The translations under genes were made by a program, and so were the position numbers. Below the pieces are notes generated by a model. That model was not told where the DNA came from, did no database searches, and saw nothing but the letters and a program-made list of their open reading frames with translations. From Desulforudis sp. (lineage in GTDB: Bacteria; Bacillota; Desulfotomaculia; Desulfotomaculales; Desulforudaceae), in the NCBI GenBank assembly GCA_003604975.1, contig QZIR01000012.1, positions 36,710 to 100,709 on the forward strand: a stretch of DNA of 64,000 nucleotides. Direction: 5' to 3'. Below, piece by piece: positions 15,710 to 23,993 of this stretch (positions are counted from its first letter, which is position 1; each line of letters begins with the position of its first letter).

Positions 15710-16342
15710 GAGAACCAGTCCGCTGACCCTTTGCAGGACCCCGCTCCAGGCCTCCAGGCGGTCCCAGTGCCGCAGTACGCCGGCAAACGAACCCGCCAGG
15801 AGGATCGGCAGGCTTCGCCCTAAACCGAAGGCCAACATCAGTAGAAAGCCCAGCGCCGGCTCACCCTGCATGGCTACCCAGGCCAGGATGGCCATTGTCA
15901 CCGGGGCGGTACACGGGGAAGAGGCGAAGGCAAAGGGTACGCCCATGATGAAGGCACCCAGGCCGCCCTTCGCGGTCAGCCGAGGTGTCACGGACGGCAG
16001 GCTGGGAAGCCTGATCAGTTGCGTCAGGTGCAAGCCAAGCAGCAGGAGGATTCCACCGGTGATGTAGTACAGGACGGCGCTTTCCGTGAACAGACCGCCG
16101 AACCAGCCCGCCGCGGCCCCGGAAAACCCCAACGTGAACGACAGGCCCAGAATGAAATATAACGACAGGAGAATGCCGTGCCATCTCCCCTTTTCAGTGG
16201 AACCACCCACATAACCGACCAAAAAAAGAGCTGCCGGTACGGTACAGGGACTGATGGCACTAACTACGCCCCCGGCGAACACCAGCACCAGAATCCCGAG
16301 TGAAACCTGGTCCAGCAGCACAAGAACTTCAAATATCTCCAA
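15656..16342 (-). CDS. CcdA/DsbD-type thiol-disulfide transmembrane protein
   Basis: Membrane protein of 228 aa with six hydrophobic segments, the size of CcdA. Seen: [20 protein letters not shown] in TM1 and [19 protein letters not shown] in TM4; the two Pro-Cys sites form the redox pair that carries electrons from cytoplasmic thioredoxin to extracytoplasmic thiols. The TTG start at 16342 is uncertain and no good ribosome binding site is seen. It lies downstream of two thioredoxin-like genes and a permease on the same strand, so it may pass reducing equivalents across the membrane for that system rather than for cytochrome c maturation. No cytochrome genes are nearby. Confidence 0.82.
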   Translation of the reverse strand: MEIFEVLVLLDQVSLGILVLVFAGGVVSAISPCTVPAALFLVGYVGGSTEKGRWHGILLSLYFILGLSFTLGFSGAAAGWFGGLFTESAVLYYITGGILLLLGLHLTQLIRLPSLPSVTPRLTAKGGLGAFIMGVPFAFASSPCTAPVTMAILAWVAMQGEPALGFLLMLAFGLGRSLPILLAGSFAGVLRHWDRLEAWSGVLQRVSGLVLLVLALWIFWIAGGLAGG

Positions 16343-16552
16343 GATGACTTACCCCAAACGGTCGAATTAGTGCCGGTGCCCCGGCGCCTGTTCCCGGATT
16401 ATTCGGTCACGGGTTAAGTAGTCGAATAGGGCAGACGGTCGGGACACTCTAATTATATGATCCGGTCAGATAACCAGTCAAACAATGATCGTCTGCATGA
16501 CAGCCTGCCCCAGCCGCTCCCGGTATCGTAGTGATACTCTATGCTAAGTAAA

Positions 16553-16592
16553 ATACCCGCAGTCCTCCAGCTTGGAGCGGGAATGCGGGTAT
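16553..16592 (-). terminator. Terminator below the thioredoxin-like genes
   Basis: ATACCCGCA (16553-16561) pairs with TGCGGGTAT (16584-16592), and the minus-strand transcript continues TTTTAC. It follows the gene ending at 16628 by about 35 nt and would separate it from ccdA. Confidence 0.6.
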
Positions 16593-16627
16593 GATGAAAC
16601 AAATACAGCGACTTCAAGCTCGCCGAA

Positions 16628-17167
16628 TCAGGTGTTGGCCTCCTCTTCAATCCACTGCTTAAGCTGCCTTTTCGTTGGTACCTTCCCGGCCATCTTCACC
16701 TCACCGTTGATGATCAGGCCAGGTGTAACCACGACATTGTACTCCGCAATCTCGTTGACGTCCTCGATCTTCTCCAGGTCCGCCGCCACGTTCATCTCTT
16801 CCAGGAGATTGCGAATGTCCTTCTCCAGCTGACGGCAGCGATGGCAGCCCGGTCCCAGCACCTTGATCTCCACCAGCCCGGGAATACCTTCGTAAGGAAG
16901 TTGCTCTACGGGCAACCCCATCCGGACCTTGTAGAAGCGTACGAGGTCCCTGGCATACTCGTCTTGCGCGGCATCAGGGACGTAGTTTATGGCCCTGACC
17001 CGGTCCAATATCTCCCGGGCTAGATCCGTATCGGAAGTCAGGCCCATCTTCGCTACCGCCTCGACGGTTTCATCCATTCCGGCGATGCCGACCTTTACCC
17101 CGCCAATCTTCACCTGGGTAATCTTCTCTTTCTCTTTCCCGTCTTTTCCAAACAGTTTCTTTAGCAA
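16628..17167 (-). CDS. Thioredoxin-like protein with N-terminal extension (CHRC)
   Basis: Protein of 179 aa. The C-terminal 80 residues are a small thioredoxin-fold domain of the MTH895/redox-active-disulfide type: VEIKVLGPGCHRCRQLEKDI with a CxxC site, then YNVVVTPGLIINGEVKMAGK with the cis-Pro and KQWIEEE. The first 90 residues (VKIGGVKVGIAGMDETVEAV to YARDLVRFYKVRMG) form an all-cytoplasmic helical domain I do not recognise. The TTG at 17167 follows GAGGGGGTGAGG. It lies 59 nt below a second, single-domain member and under the permease at 17517, a repeated pairing in metalloid islands. Confidence 0.8.
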   Translation of the reverse strand: MLKKLFGKDGKEKEKITQVKIGGVKVGIAGMDETVEAVAKMGLTSDTDLAREILDRVRAINYVPDAAQDEYARDLVRFYKVRMGLPVEQLPYEGIPGLVEIKVLGPGCHRCRQLEKDIRNLLEEMNVAADLEKIEDVNEIAEYNVVVTPGLIINGEVKMAGKVPTKRQLKQWIEEEANT

Positions 17168-17226
17168 GGCCTCACCCCCTCATGAAAGATCATCCACCGT
17201 CCGGCAAATCGCCACCATCCCCAGTC

Positions 17227-17481
17227 TCATACGTGAGCTTCCTCGATCCACCGTACGATCTCTTCACGCTTCGGTACCTTTCCCGAAACCTTGACCTGGC
17301 CATTGATCACCAGTCCCGGTGTCAGGAAGACGCCGTAGTCCGCGAAAGAGTTGATGTCCGTGATGTACTCAATGGTGGTATCGACACCCGTCTGCTTGAC
17401 CGCCATCTCTACCTCCGCAAGCACGGTATGACACTTCTTACAACCCGGACCAAAAACCTTGATATCCATCAAAACAAACAA
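17227..17481 (-). CDS. Small thioredoxin-like protein (CKKC)
   Basis: Protein of 84 aa, starting at the ATG at 17472 (MDIKVFGPG) or the upstream GTG/TTG. Seen: KVFGPGCKKCHTVLAEVEMA with the CxxC active site, YGVFLTPGLVINGQVKVSGK with the cis-Pro region, and REEIVRWIEEA. It is a complete redox-active-disulfide (MTH895-like) domain, about 45% identical by eye to the C-terminal domain of the 16628 gene. It sits 35 nt below the permease gene, and a GGTGCC palindromic repeat lies between them. It probably exchanges disulfides with, or delivers a metalloid to, the permease; that is inference. Confidence 0.82.
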   Translation of the reverse strand: MFVLMDIKVFGPGCKKCHTVLAEVEMAVKQTGVDTTIEYITDINSFADYGVFLTPGLVINGQVKVSGKVPKREEIVRWIEEAHV

Positions 17482-17491
17482 CCTCCTTAAT

Positions 17492-17520
17492 GGTGCCAGG
17501 CACCTAACTTATTAACTTAT
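17492..17520 (-). repeat. Palindromic repeat (GGTGCCAGGCACC family), copy 1
   Basis: On the minus strand ATAAGTTAATAAGTTA is followed by the palindrome GGTGCCTGGCACC. The first TAA is the stop codon of the permease gene above it. Other copies are at 29183-29211, 44976-45004 and 49769-49797. Confidence 0.85.
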
Positions 17521-18587
17521 GCGAAGAAGTTTCCGAAAATGTACCCCGAGACGGTGGCCATAGCGACTACAAGCAGGATGTATACAGCCGTCTTCTTCGT
17601 TCCCATGACGTTGCGGATGACCAGCATGTTCGGCAGGCTGAGTGCCGGTCCGGCCAAGAGCAGCGCCAACGCCGGTCCCTTACCCATCCCCAGATCAACA
17701 AGCATTTTAACGATGGGCACCTCGGTCAGGGTTGAGAAATACATCAAAGCGCCGACCACCGAGGCAATCAGGTTGGCCAGCAACCCGTTACCGCCTACGG
17801 AGTAGGCGATCCAGTACTCCGGGATGACCACCTTCAATACTCCGGCGACGAACACCCCGACCAGCAGGATGGGTACAATCAGTTTGACCAGCGTCCAGGT
17901 CTCGATCATCCAGTTCCTGATTTCATCTCGCTCGAACCAGTGGTTCACAACCAGGACAAGGGCACCCAGCAGCAACGCCAGTCCGCCGATCTTCAGGACC
18001 AGCGCGATCTGCATGGTGCCGACCAGCAGGATCGCCACCAGCAGCCCGAAGAAGGCAACCAGCTGGAACGGCGGTTTTCCGTCCTCGGTCATCCCCGCGG
18101 CGAAGTCACGGGCCGCAGCCTGTTCCCGGGCCGCCTTGGCGGCCTCTTCGCGCCGGAAGAGGAAAGCCATGATCAAGCCGATCACGATCGCAAAGACAAC
18201 CGCCCCCAGTGCGCGGCCGGCCCCGATGTCCAGGCCCAGCTTACGGGCCGTAAGCACGATGGCCAGCAGGTTGATCGCCGGACCAGCAAACAGGAAGGTC
18301 ACCGCCGGACCCAGGCCCGCCCCCTTGCGGTAAATGCCCGCGAACAACGGCAGAATGGTACAGGAACACACCACCAGGATCGTTCCGGACACGGAGGCCA
18401 CCCCGTAGGAAAGCGGCTTCGGAGTGGTTGGTCCGATGTAGCGTAGCACAGACCCCGTGGAGACCACGGCGGCGATCCCTCCGGCGATGAAAAAGGCGGG
18501 AACCAGGCAGGTCAACACGTGGGCGGACAGGTATTCCAGGATCTCGTAGTACCCGCCCAGCAGGGGGGCGACCAGAATATCAATCAT
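17517..18587 (-). CDS. ArsP-type permease (UPF0718/DUF318 family), second copy
   Basis: Membrane protein of 356 aa with about ten segments in two halves. Seen: VSGTILVVCSCTILPLFAGI with the CSC signature, AVTFLFAGPAINLLAIVL, and the second-half STLTEVPIVKMLVDLGMG and LLLAGPALSLPNMLVI. A charged cytoplasmic loop (RREEAAKAAREQAAARD) joins the halves. The ATG at 18587 follows AGGAGTCC by 8 nt. It differs from the 12520 permease in length and loop and belongs to another branch. It heads a likely operon with the two thioredoxin-like genes. A perfect AT-rich dyad lies just upstream. Candidate substrates are trivalent arsenicals or other thiophilic metalloids. Confidence 0.82.
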   Translation of the reverse strand: MIDILVAPLLGGYYEILEYLSAHVLTCLVPAFFIAGGIAAVVSTGSVLRYIGPTTPKPLSYGVASVSGTILVVCSCTILPLFAGIYRKGAGLGPAVTFLFAGPAINLLAIVLTARKLGLDIGAGRALGAVVFAIVIGLIMAFLFRREEAAKAAREQAAARDFAAGMTEDGKPPFQLVAFFGLLVAILLVGTMQIALVLKIGGLALLLGALVLVVNHWFERDEIRNWMIETWTLVKLIVPILLVGVFVAGVLKVVIPEYWIAYSVGGNGLLANLIASVVGALMYFSTLTEVPIVKMLVDLGMGKGPALALLLAGPALSLPNMLVIRNVMGTKKTAVYILLVVAMATVSGYIFGNFFA

Positions 18588-18611
18588 TTGTCAGGACTCC
18601 TCTCTCTACGG

Positions 18612-18635
18612 CTATATTATAATTTAATAATATAG
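18612..18635 (-). promoter_or_regulatory. Operator-like perfect dyad upstream of the permease
   Basis: CTATATTAT (18612-18620) and ATAATATAG (18627-18635) form a perfect 9-bp inverted repeat with a 6-nt centre. On the minus strand it contains TATAAT, a possible -10 box, 25 nt before the permease ribosome binding site. AT-rich dyads of this shape are typical ArsR/SmtB targets. Confidence 0.6.
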
Positions 18636-18698
18636 TTGTCGAGCCAATTATACTGCCGGGGGAGCTGGATAGTCAACAGGTAAATTGGGAATTCCAAG

Positions 18699-18738
18699 AC
18701 TAGTAAAGCCAAGCCTCCTTTCGCCTAGCTTTACTAGT
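18699..18738. repeat. Inverted repeat of unknown role
   Basis: ACTAGTAAAGC (18699-18709) pairs with GCTTTACTAGT (18728-18738) around an 18-nt centre. There is no T tract, so it is not an ordinary terminator. The rest of 18636-18855 holds no gene that I can see. Confidence 0.5.
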
Positions 18739-18855
18739 GCGAGGAACAGTATATTTCCAATGCAGGAGTAGAAAGAAACTTACAAGGCATCAATTATGAA
18801 TGAAAACTATACCCATCACGATTAGAAAACACGGCTTTCTAAAGGACTTGTCCTT

Positions 18856-18898
18856 AAAAAAATGCGAAGCCTTCATCGCCAAGGATAAAGGCTTCGCA
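18856..18898 (-). terminator. Terminator of the Cys/Thr-rich protein gene
   Basis: On the minus strand TGCGAAGCCTT (18898-18888) pairs perfectly with AAGGCTTCGCA (18873-18863), and seven T follow. It begins 14 nt after the stop codon at 18912. Confidence 0.9.
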
Positions 18899-18911
18899 CG
18901 TCCTGCCTAGA

Positions 18912-19358
18912 CTAGGGGCAGGTGGTATCGTCGACACAGATGATCGTTTGGGTGCAAAGATTGTCAACGGTAAAGGCCAAGGTAATGTCACCGCTGACCA
19001 AGGTCGAGGTAGTGGTTATGCTGCCACAGCTGGAAGAAGAGGTAACACTGGGTACTGTCGCGCTGCAGCAGAGGGTGGTTCCGGTCGGCAGGGTGATGGA
19101 ACCGCTGTTCCCCATGGCATTGCAGTAATCCTGGAATGTCACTCCCTGATGCGAAAACTGATACTCAAACTGGGCATCGTAAGAAAACGACAGCGTCGGG
19201 GGGGTAGCACCAAAGTTCACCGCGATGTTGTAAACCGCCACGGCACACTCATCACCTGCGGCTACAGGGGTATTTGCCGGAGTCGTGCAGGTGGCCGTTG
19301 CTGTAAACGAAGAAGCAACGGTTGTAACCTCGTCAACACAAAGCCTTCTAATGGCCAT
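18912..19358 (-). CDS. Cys-, Ser- and Thr-rich small protein, unrecognised
   Basis: Protein of 148 aa from the ATG at 19358 (MAIRRLCVDEVTTVASSF), 11 nt after GGAGGG; the open frame extends upstream but without a start signal. No signal peptide or membrane segment is visible. It is dominated by Ser/Thr stretches (TATATCTTPANT, SVTSSSSCGSITTTST) and has about ten Cys, including CC and a C-terminal CTQTIICVDDTTCP. The composition resembles beta-rich, disulfide-linked spore or surface appendage proteins, but I cannot assign a family. It has its own strong terminator and is divergent from three glycosyltransferase genes, which makes it a plausible glycosylation substrate. Confidence 0.7.
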   Translation of the reverse strand: MAIRRLCVDEVTTVASSFTATATCTTPANTPVAAGDECAVAVYNIAVNFGATPPTLSFSYDAQFEYQFSHQGVTFQDYCNAMGNSGSITLPTGTTLCCSATVPSVTSSSSCGSITTTSTLVSGDITLAFTVDNLCTQTIICVDDTTCP

Positions 19359-19631
19359 TTTTCTGGTTTCCCTCCTCTTGTTTTTGGTTACAATATATGG
19401 CTTCCTGGCCCGGGTGTGACTGTAATAGTGAAGTTGGGACAGCCATTTTTTGGTGGCATTTACCAAATCCATTGAACTGCAAGCTTTAAGACATCCCCAC
19501 TGCAGAAGTAACGAACAGCCCTTCTGCTTCATAAGTTGTAGGATCAGGTAATAAACATGCATCGTAATCTTTAATTTTAGGTTACAAAGGGATTCCCTTG
19601 TCAACCAATCAGTTCACACCGAGGTGTATGC
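19359..19631. other. Divergent intergenic region
   Basis: These 273 nt lie between the Cys/Thr-rich gene (minus) and the first glycosyltransferase gene (plus). A GAGGTG ribosome binding site for the latter is at 19621-19626, and AT-rich promoter-like sequence surrounds 19385-19400 and 19555-19600. I could not define a good -35/-10 pair. Confidence 0.4.
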
Positions 19632-21659
19632 ATGCAAATTATGGAAAACACAATCAGCCTTTGCATGATTGTCCGGAATGAGGAAAGGAATCTAGACCGC
19701 TGTCTGAAAAGCACATACGGCTGGGTGGACGAAATAGTCATCGTTGATACCGGTTCGACGGATACCACCCCGGAGATCGCCAGGGCTTACGGAGCACTTG
19801 TGGTCCATTCCAAGTGGGAGAACGATTTCTCCCGAGCCAGAAATGAAGGCTTGCGTCACGCTACCGGTCACTGGATAGTGGTCCTGGACGCCGATGAGGA
19901 ACTGCCTCTGGAAACAGCCCAAAACCTTAAGGTATTGGCCGGTACGCCGGATGTAGAGGCCTGGACCTTTACCCTGGTCAGTCCGGTCAGTAGCACGGAG
20001 AACGGTCCAAGTACCCGGCACCTGAACCTGCGGATGTTTAGAAACCGTCCGGCCTACCGCTTTGAGGGAGCAATTCATGAACAGGTCAAGCCGGCCATCC
20101 TTAGGGAGAACTGCGGAGCCGCAATCAAGCACTCCAACCTAAGCATAATGCATTATGGCTACATCCGTGATTTTGCCGAACGCCGGACCAAGACACTGCG
20201 TAACATTTCTTTATTAAGGGAAGCGCTGGCAAAAAACCCCGCGGACGCCTTTAACAACTATAACCTCGCGGCAAGCTATCATACCCTGGGAGACCTGGAA
20301 AAGGCCCGTGATCACTATGCAGTTGCCTTGAATCACCTGGACCAGGGTACCGGGTTTGCAGCGGTCCTGTACAGGAACTACGGACTTTGCCTGTATGACC
20401 TCGGTGAATACAACACGGTCCTGGATTTGGCGGATAAGGCACTGGCACTCTTCCCTGATTACCCGGACCTGTATTTCTTAAAGGGGCAGGTTTTCTGGGA
20501 GCTGGGGATGCTTCCTCAGGCCAAGGTAAGCTTTTTTAAGTCTACCAGCTTTACCCATACCCCCCCGGACTACACGACCACCGAAGGTGTCACCGGATAT
20601 ATGGCCTTTGAGAACCTGGCCGAGATCCACACACGCCAGGGAGACCTTAACGAGGCTGTAGCCTGTATTGTGAAGGCTCTGGCCGGAAAGCCGTCTTTCC
20701 GGCTATTCTCCCGGCTCTGCACTCTGCTGCAGAAACAGAACCAGTCAGGGGCTGAAATTGCCGGTTTCCTTGAACATAAGACCGGGGCTGATCGGTGGAC
20801 CGTCATCCAGCTTCTGTTCTACCTTCAAGAATATGAGGAATGCCTTAACCGTATCGATCGGGAACCTAGTTTTAATTTTGAGATTAGCCTCCTCAAAGCC
20901 AAGTGCCAGATTCGACTTAACCGCTACGCTAAAGCCATCGAGGTATTAGAGGATATTGCTCCTGATTCTCCCCTGGCCGAAGATGCTTTGCGGCAAATAT
21001 GTATCGCGACGTGGCTGCAGCATCCCAGGAAGGACGCGGGTGAGCAGATTTCGGGCTTTGACCTCCCGGACAGCCCGGTCGTGGCTGTCTGTCGGGTAAT
21101 TAATGCCCTGATTCTCAACGGCAACCATAAACATTTGTTCGATGTTAACCAGATGAAAGGACTACAGAATGAAGCCATGGATATCGCCGTGGAGGTTCTG
21201 ACCCTGGGGGATACTGACCTGGCTTTGGCTATCGGAATGATGCTCAGCGGGCCAAACGGTTTGGGGGAAGCCTACTACCTTGTGGGGAGACACGCTCTGG
21301 CCCAAGGCCACTACCAAAAGGCAAAACTGCTCCTGGAAAAGGCATTGGATGGCTGTCTGGAGAAAGCAGAGGCCTATTATCTGATCGGAACCGCCTGCGC
21401 CAAGCTGAATCTCAATAACCGATCCCTACGGTATTATCTTGAAGCCCATCATCGGTCCCCCGGGGAAGAGCGGTACGTGGCAAGTGTACTCGAACAACTG
21501 ACAAACCATTGTCTGGCCCTGATTGCCAGTGCAATCAGCCTGGATGATGGAGATCCCGATTTGCGCACGGCTCTGTTTAAACTTACGTCCCTCAGGAAGA
21601 AACTCTACCGGTTAAAGGAGGTTTTGGGATGCCAACCAGAACCCTCAGCCTCTGCATGA
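19632..21659 (+). CDS. Family 2 glycosyltransferase with TPR repeats
   Basis: Protein of 675 aa. Residues 1-200 are a GT-A (family 2) domain: ISLCMIVRNEERNLDRCL, DEIVIVDTGSTDTTPEIA, FSRARNEGLRHATGHWIVVL and the metal-binding DADEE. From about residue 210 onward come TPR units (FNNYNLAASYHTLGDLEKAR, YYLVGRHALAQGHYQKAKLL). This is the architecture of SunS-like and other protein or peptide glycosyltransferases, in which the TPRs dimerise or hold the acceptor. The ATG at 19632 follows GAGGTG. It overlaps the next gene by 31 nt. Confidence 0.88.
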   Translation: MQIMENTISLCMIVRNEERNLDRCLKSTYGWVDEIVIVDTGSTDTTPEIARAYGALVVHSKWENDFSRARNEGLRHATGHWIVVLDADEELPLETAQNLKVLAGTPDVEAWTFTLVSPVSSTENGPSTRHLNLRMFRNRPAYRFEGAIHEQVKPAILRENCGAAIKHSNLSIMHYGYIRDFAERRTKTLRNISLLREALAKNPADAFNNYNLAASYHTLGDLEKARDHYAVALNHLDQGTGFAAVLYRNYGLCLYDLGEYNTVLDLADKALALFPDYPDLYFLKGQVFWELGMLPQAKVSFFKSTSFTHTPPDYTTTEGVTGYMAFENLAEIHTRQGDLNEAVACIVKALAGKPSFRLFSRLCTLLQKQNQSGAEIAGFLEHKTGADRWTVIQLLFYLQEYEECLNRIDREPSFNFEISLLKAKCQIRLNRYAKAIEVLEDIAPDSPLAEDALRQICIATWLQHPRKDAGEQISGFDLPDSPVVAVCRVINALILNGNHKHLFDVNQMKGLQNEAMDIAVEVLTLGDTDLALAIGMMLSGPNGLGEAYYLVGRHALAQGHYQKAKLLLEKALDGCLEKAEAYYLIGTACAKLNLNNRSLRYYLEAHHRSPGEERYVASVLEQLTNHCLALIASAISLDDGDPDLRTALFKLTSLRKKLYRLKEVLGCQPEPSASA

Positions 21660-23983
21660 TCGCCAAAAACGAGGCCGATAGCATTGCCCGGTGCATTAAC
21701 AGTGCCAAGGGTTTTGTAGATGAGATTATCGTCGTTGATACGGGGTCAACGGACAATACCAAAGAGATTGCGCGGACCTTGGGGGCAAAGGTGATCGAGG
21801 AAACCTGGAACAACGATTTCAGTGCCGCCCGCAACATCTCCCTGGAGCACGCCACCGGGGATTGGATCCTTTTTCTGGATTGCGATGAAGAGCTGGACCT
21901 CGCAAGCGGTCCGGTATTGAGAGAAGCCATCCAAAGCATTACATACGAAGGCTACTTTGTCCTGGTCACTAACACCACAGAGAACAATCTTCAGCTAACA
22001 TCCCCCAGTATTCGCCTGTTTAGAAATCGGAAATCCTTTCGGTTCGAAGGCAGAATACATGAGCAGATCGCTCCCGCCATAATTAAACAATATGGTATTC
22101 GGAGTATCGCGAACATCAACGTTACAATTATTCATCACGGCTACGACCCCAACACCAATAACATTAAGGCCAAGATTAACCGGAACCTGGAAATCTTAAA
22201 CAGCTATCCGGAAGAGAAAAGGGACGGCTTCTTCCTCTATAACCTGGGCACGGAGTACCTTCGCCTGGGCGAACAGAAGCTGGCCCTGGAAAACTACCTA
22301 AAGGCCCTCGACTTGACCAAACCCGGTCAGGCCTTCGGACCGATCCTTGTAAAACGCACGATTGCCACTCTCATAGCGTTGAACCGGTATCGGGTGGCCA
22401 TCGAGCAGTTACAGTACTATCAGACCATCTACACCGACTTTAACGACCTGTTTTACCTCGAGGCCTTCTGTCATTTCAAGTGTGGGTGCTTTTCCAAGGC
22501 TAAGGTCTGCCTGGAGCGGTACTCAAACATGCCCCCGCCTCCCCGGTGGTATCCAACAGAGAACGTTTACTACCTGTCTTCGACCAAAAACCTGATGCCC
22601 ATTTTGGAAACCTCCGTGATAAACAAGGAGTATCCGGGCTTAAGCGTTTGCATTATCGGCCGGGATGAATCGGCACAGACCTATCAATGCCTGCAAAGCG
22701 TCAACGAAATCGCCAGGGAAATCATCTTCGTCGATACGGGCTCGACGGACAGGAGCCCGGCGATAGCCTACCAGATGGGGGCCAAGCTGTACAGTTTCCC
22801 TTGGAATAACAATTTCGCGGACACCAGGAATTTCGCGGTCAGCCTAGCGGGTGAAGAATGGGTCCTTATCCTCGATGCCGATGAGGTACTGCCGGACCAG
22901 AGCAGAGAAAGGATCGTCGACCTGATTAAGGATGCCAGGCACGATGGCTACCTGCTGCGCGTATGCACCTTTCTTGACCGGAATCTGTCCACAACGAACT
23001 GCTGTTTCAAGGGATCGTGCCGGTTATTTCGGAAGGACCGGTACCGCTTCCAGGGAGCGGTCCTGGAGGAAATTATCCCTTTCATCCCGGGGTCTGGTGC
23101 TGGCTTAACCGCTGCCGATATCAGCATCCACCACTTGCACTACCTGGCCCCGGATACACATATCGCCCGGAAAAGAGAGTGGAAGCTGGAGACAATTAGG
23201 GAAGGAATGGCTCACGACCCCCGGCAGCGGGACTACGCCCTGGGCGTGGAATGCTTCTCCAGGCAGGATTTTCAGTCAGCGGCCAGCTACTTTGCATCCA
23301 GTCTCGGGGATACAGAGTGGGCAGGCGTTCCGGATTTCTTCTATTACTTCGGCATGTCCCTGATCAACACCGGGAATCCGGCCCGGACCCTGACTGTTTT
23401 GGAACGGGCCACAATACGATACCCCGACTACACGGATCTGTTTTACCTGCAGGCGATTGCCCATTTCATGCGCGGGAACATCGAGGTCTCCGAACAGCTT
23501 TTCAAGCGTTGCCTGGAGATGGGAGACGCTCCCTGGGAAAAATACCTGGCAACCCCGGGAACAGGACAATACAAGGCAAAGTGTTCCCTCGGCACCATCT
23601 ATGCGCAGAAGGGAGATGTTAACCGCGCCCTGGAGATTTTCCTGGAGGCGGTTGGCACTCCCAGTGCTTTTGAACAGGCCATTGAGAGTATCGTTTTTAT
23701 CCGCGATAAGTTGTCCGTCCCCATAGAACGGTTCCTGGAACAGAACGGTCTTTTGAATACCCCCAGTGTCTCGACAGTGTCCAGATGCCTGGCAAAAATG
23801 GGGCGGTATGAGGAAAGCCTGAAGTATCTTGCCCTAGCCGGTGATCTGATTAAAAGCGAAACCCCACCCAGGAACTATGCCGTCATCACCGAGTCTATTG
23901 ATCTCCTGCTGACCAGATATCTTTGGCATGCCGTTCAGCCGCTGCCTGAAGACTCACCCTTGAGGAAACTCTCCCTTAACTGA
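21629..23983 (+). CDS. Tandem family 2 glycosyltransferase with TPR repeats
   Basis: Protein of 784 aa with two GT-A domains. The first (residues 1-190) has LSLCMIAKNEADSIARCI, DTGSTDNTKEIA, FSAARNISLEHATGDWILFL and DCDEE. TPR units follow. The second begins near residue 335 (LSVCIIGRDESAQTYQCL, DTGSTDRSPAIA, FADTRNFAVSLAGEEWVLIL, DADEV) and is again followed by TPRs. The second domain has GRD where the first has KNE, so one may be less active. The ATG at 21629 follows AAAGGAGG inside the end of the previous gene, implying coupling. Confidence 0.87.
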   Translation: MPTRTLSLCMIAKNEADSIARCINSAKGFVDEIIVVDTGSTDNTKEIARTLGAKVIEETWNNDFSAARNISLEHATGDWILFLDCDEELDLASGPVLREAIQSITYEGYFVLVTNTTENNLQLTSPSIRLFRNRKSFRFEGRIHEQIAPAIIKQYGIRSIANINVTIIHHGYDPNTNNIKAKINRNLEILNSYPEEKRDGFFLYNLGTEYLRLGEQKLALENYLKALDLTKPGQAFGPILVKRTIATLIALNRYRVAIEQLQYYQTIYTDFNDLFYLEAFCHFKCGCFSKAKVCLERYSNMPPPPRWYPTENVYYLSSTKNLMPILETSVINKEYPGLSVCIIGRDESAQTYQCLQSVNEIAREIIFVDTGSTDRSPAIAYQMGAKLYSFPWNNNFADTRNFAVSLAGEEWVLILDADEVLPDQSRERIVDLIKDARHDGYLLRVCTFLDRNLSTTNCCFKGSCRLFRKDRYRFQGAVLEEIIPFIPGSGAGLTAADISIHHLHYLAPDTHIARKREWKLETIREGMAHDPRQRDYALGVECFSRQDFQSAASYFASSLGDTEWAGVPDFFYYFGMSLINTGNPARTLTVLERATIRYPDYTDLFYLQAIAHFMRGNIEVSEQLFKRCLEMGDAPWEKYLATPGTGQYKAKCSLGTIYAQKGDVNRALEIFLEAVGTPSAFEQAIESIVFIRDKLSVPIERFLEQNGLLNTPSVSTVSRCLAKMGRYEESLKYLALAGDLIKSETPPRNYAVITESIDLLLTRYLWHAVQPLPEDSPLRKLSLN

Positions 23984-23993
23984 GGTGTTAGAT

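Noticed and set aside
18699..18738. Inverted repeat as terminator or att site
   Set aside because: There is no T tract and no integrase or element boundary nearby, so it was left as a repeat of unknown role.
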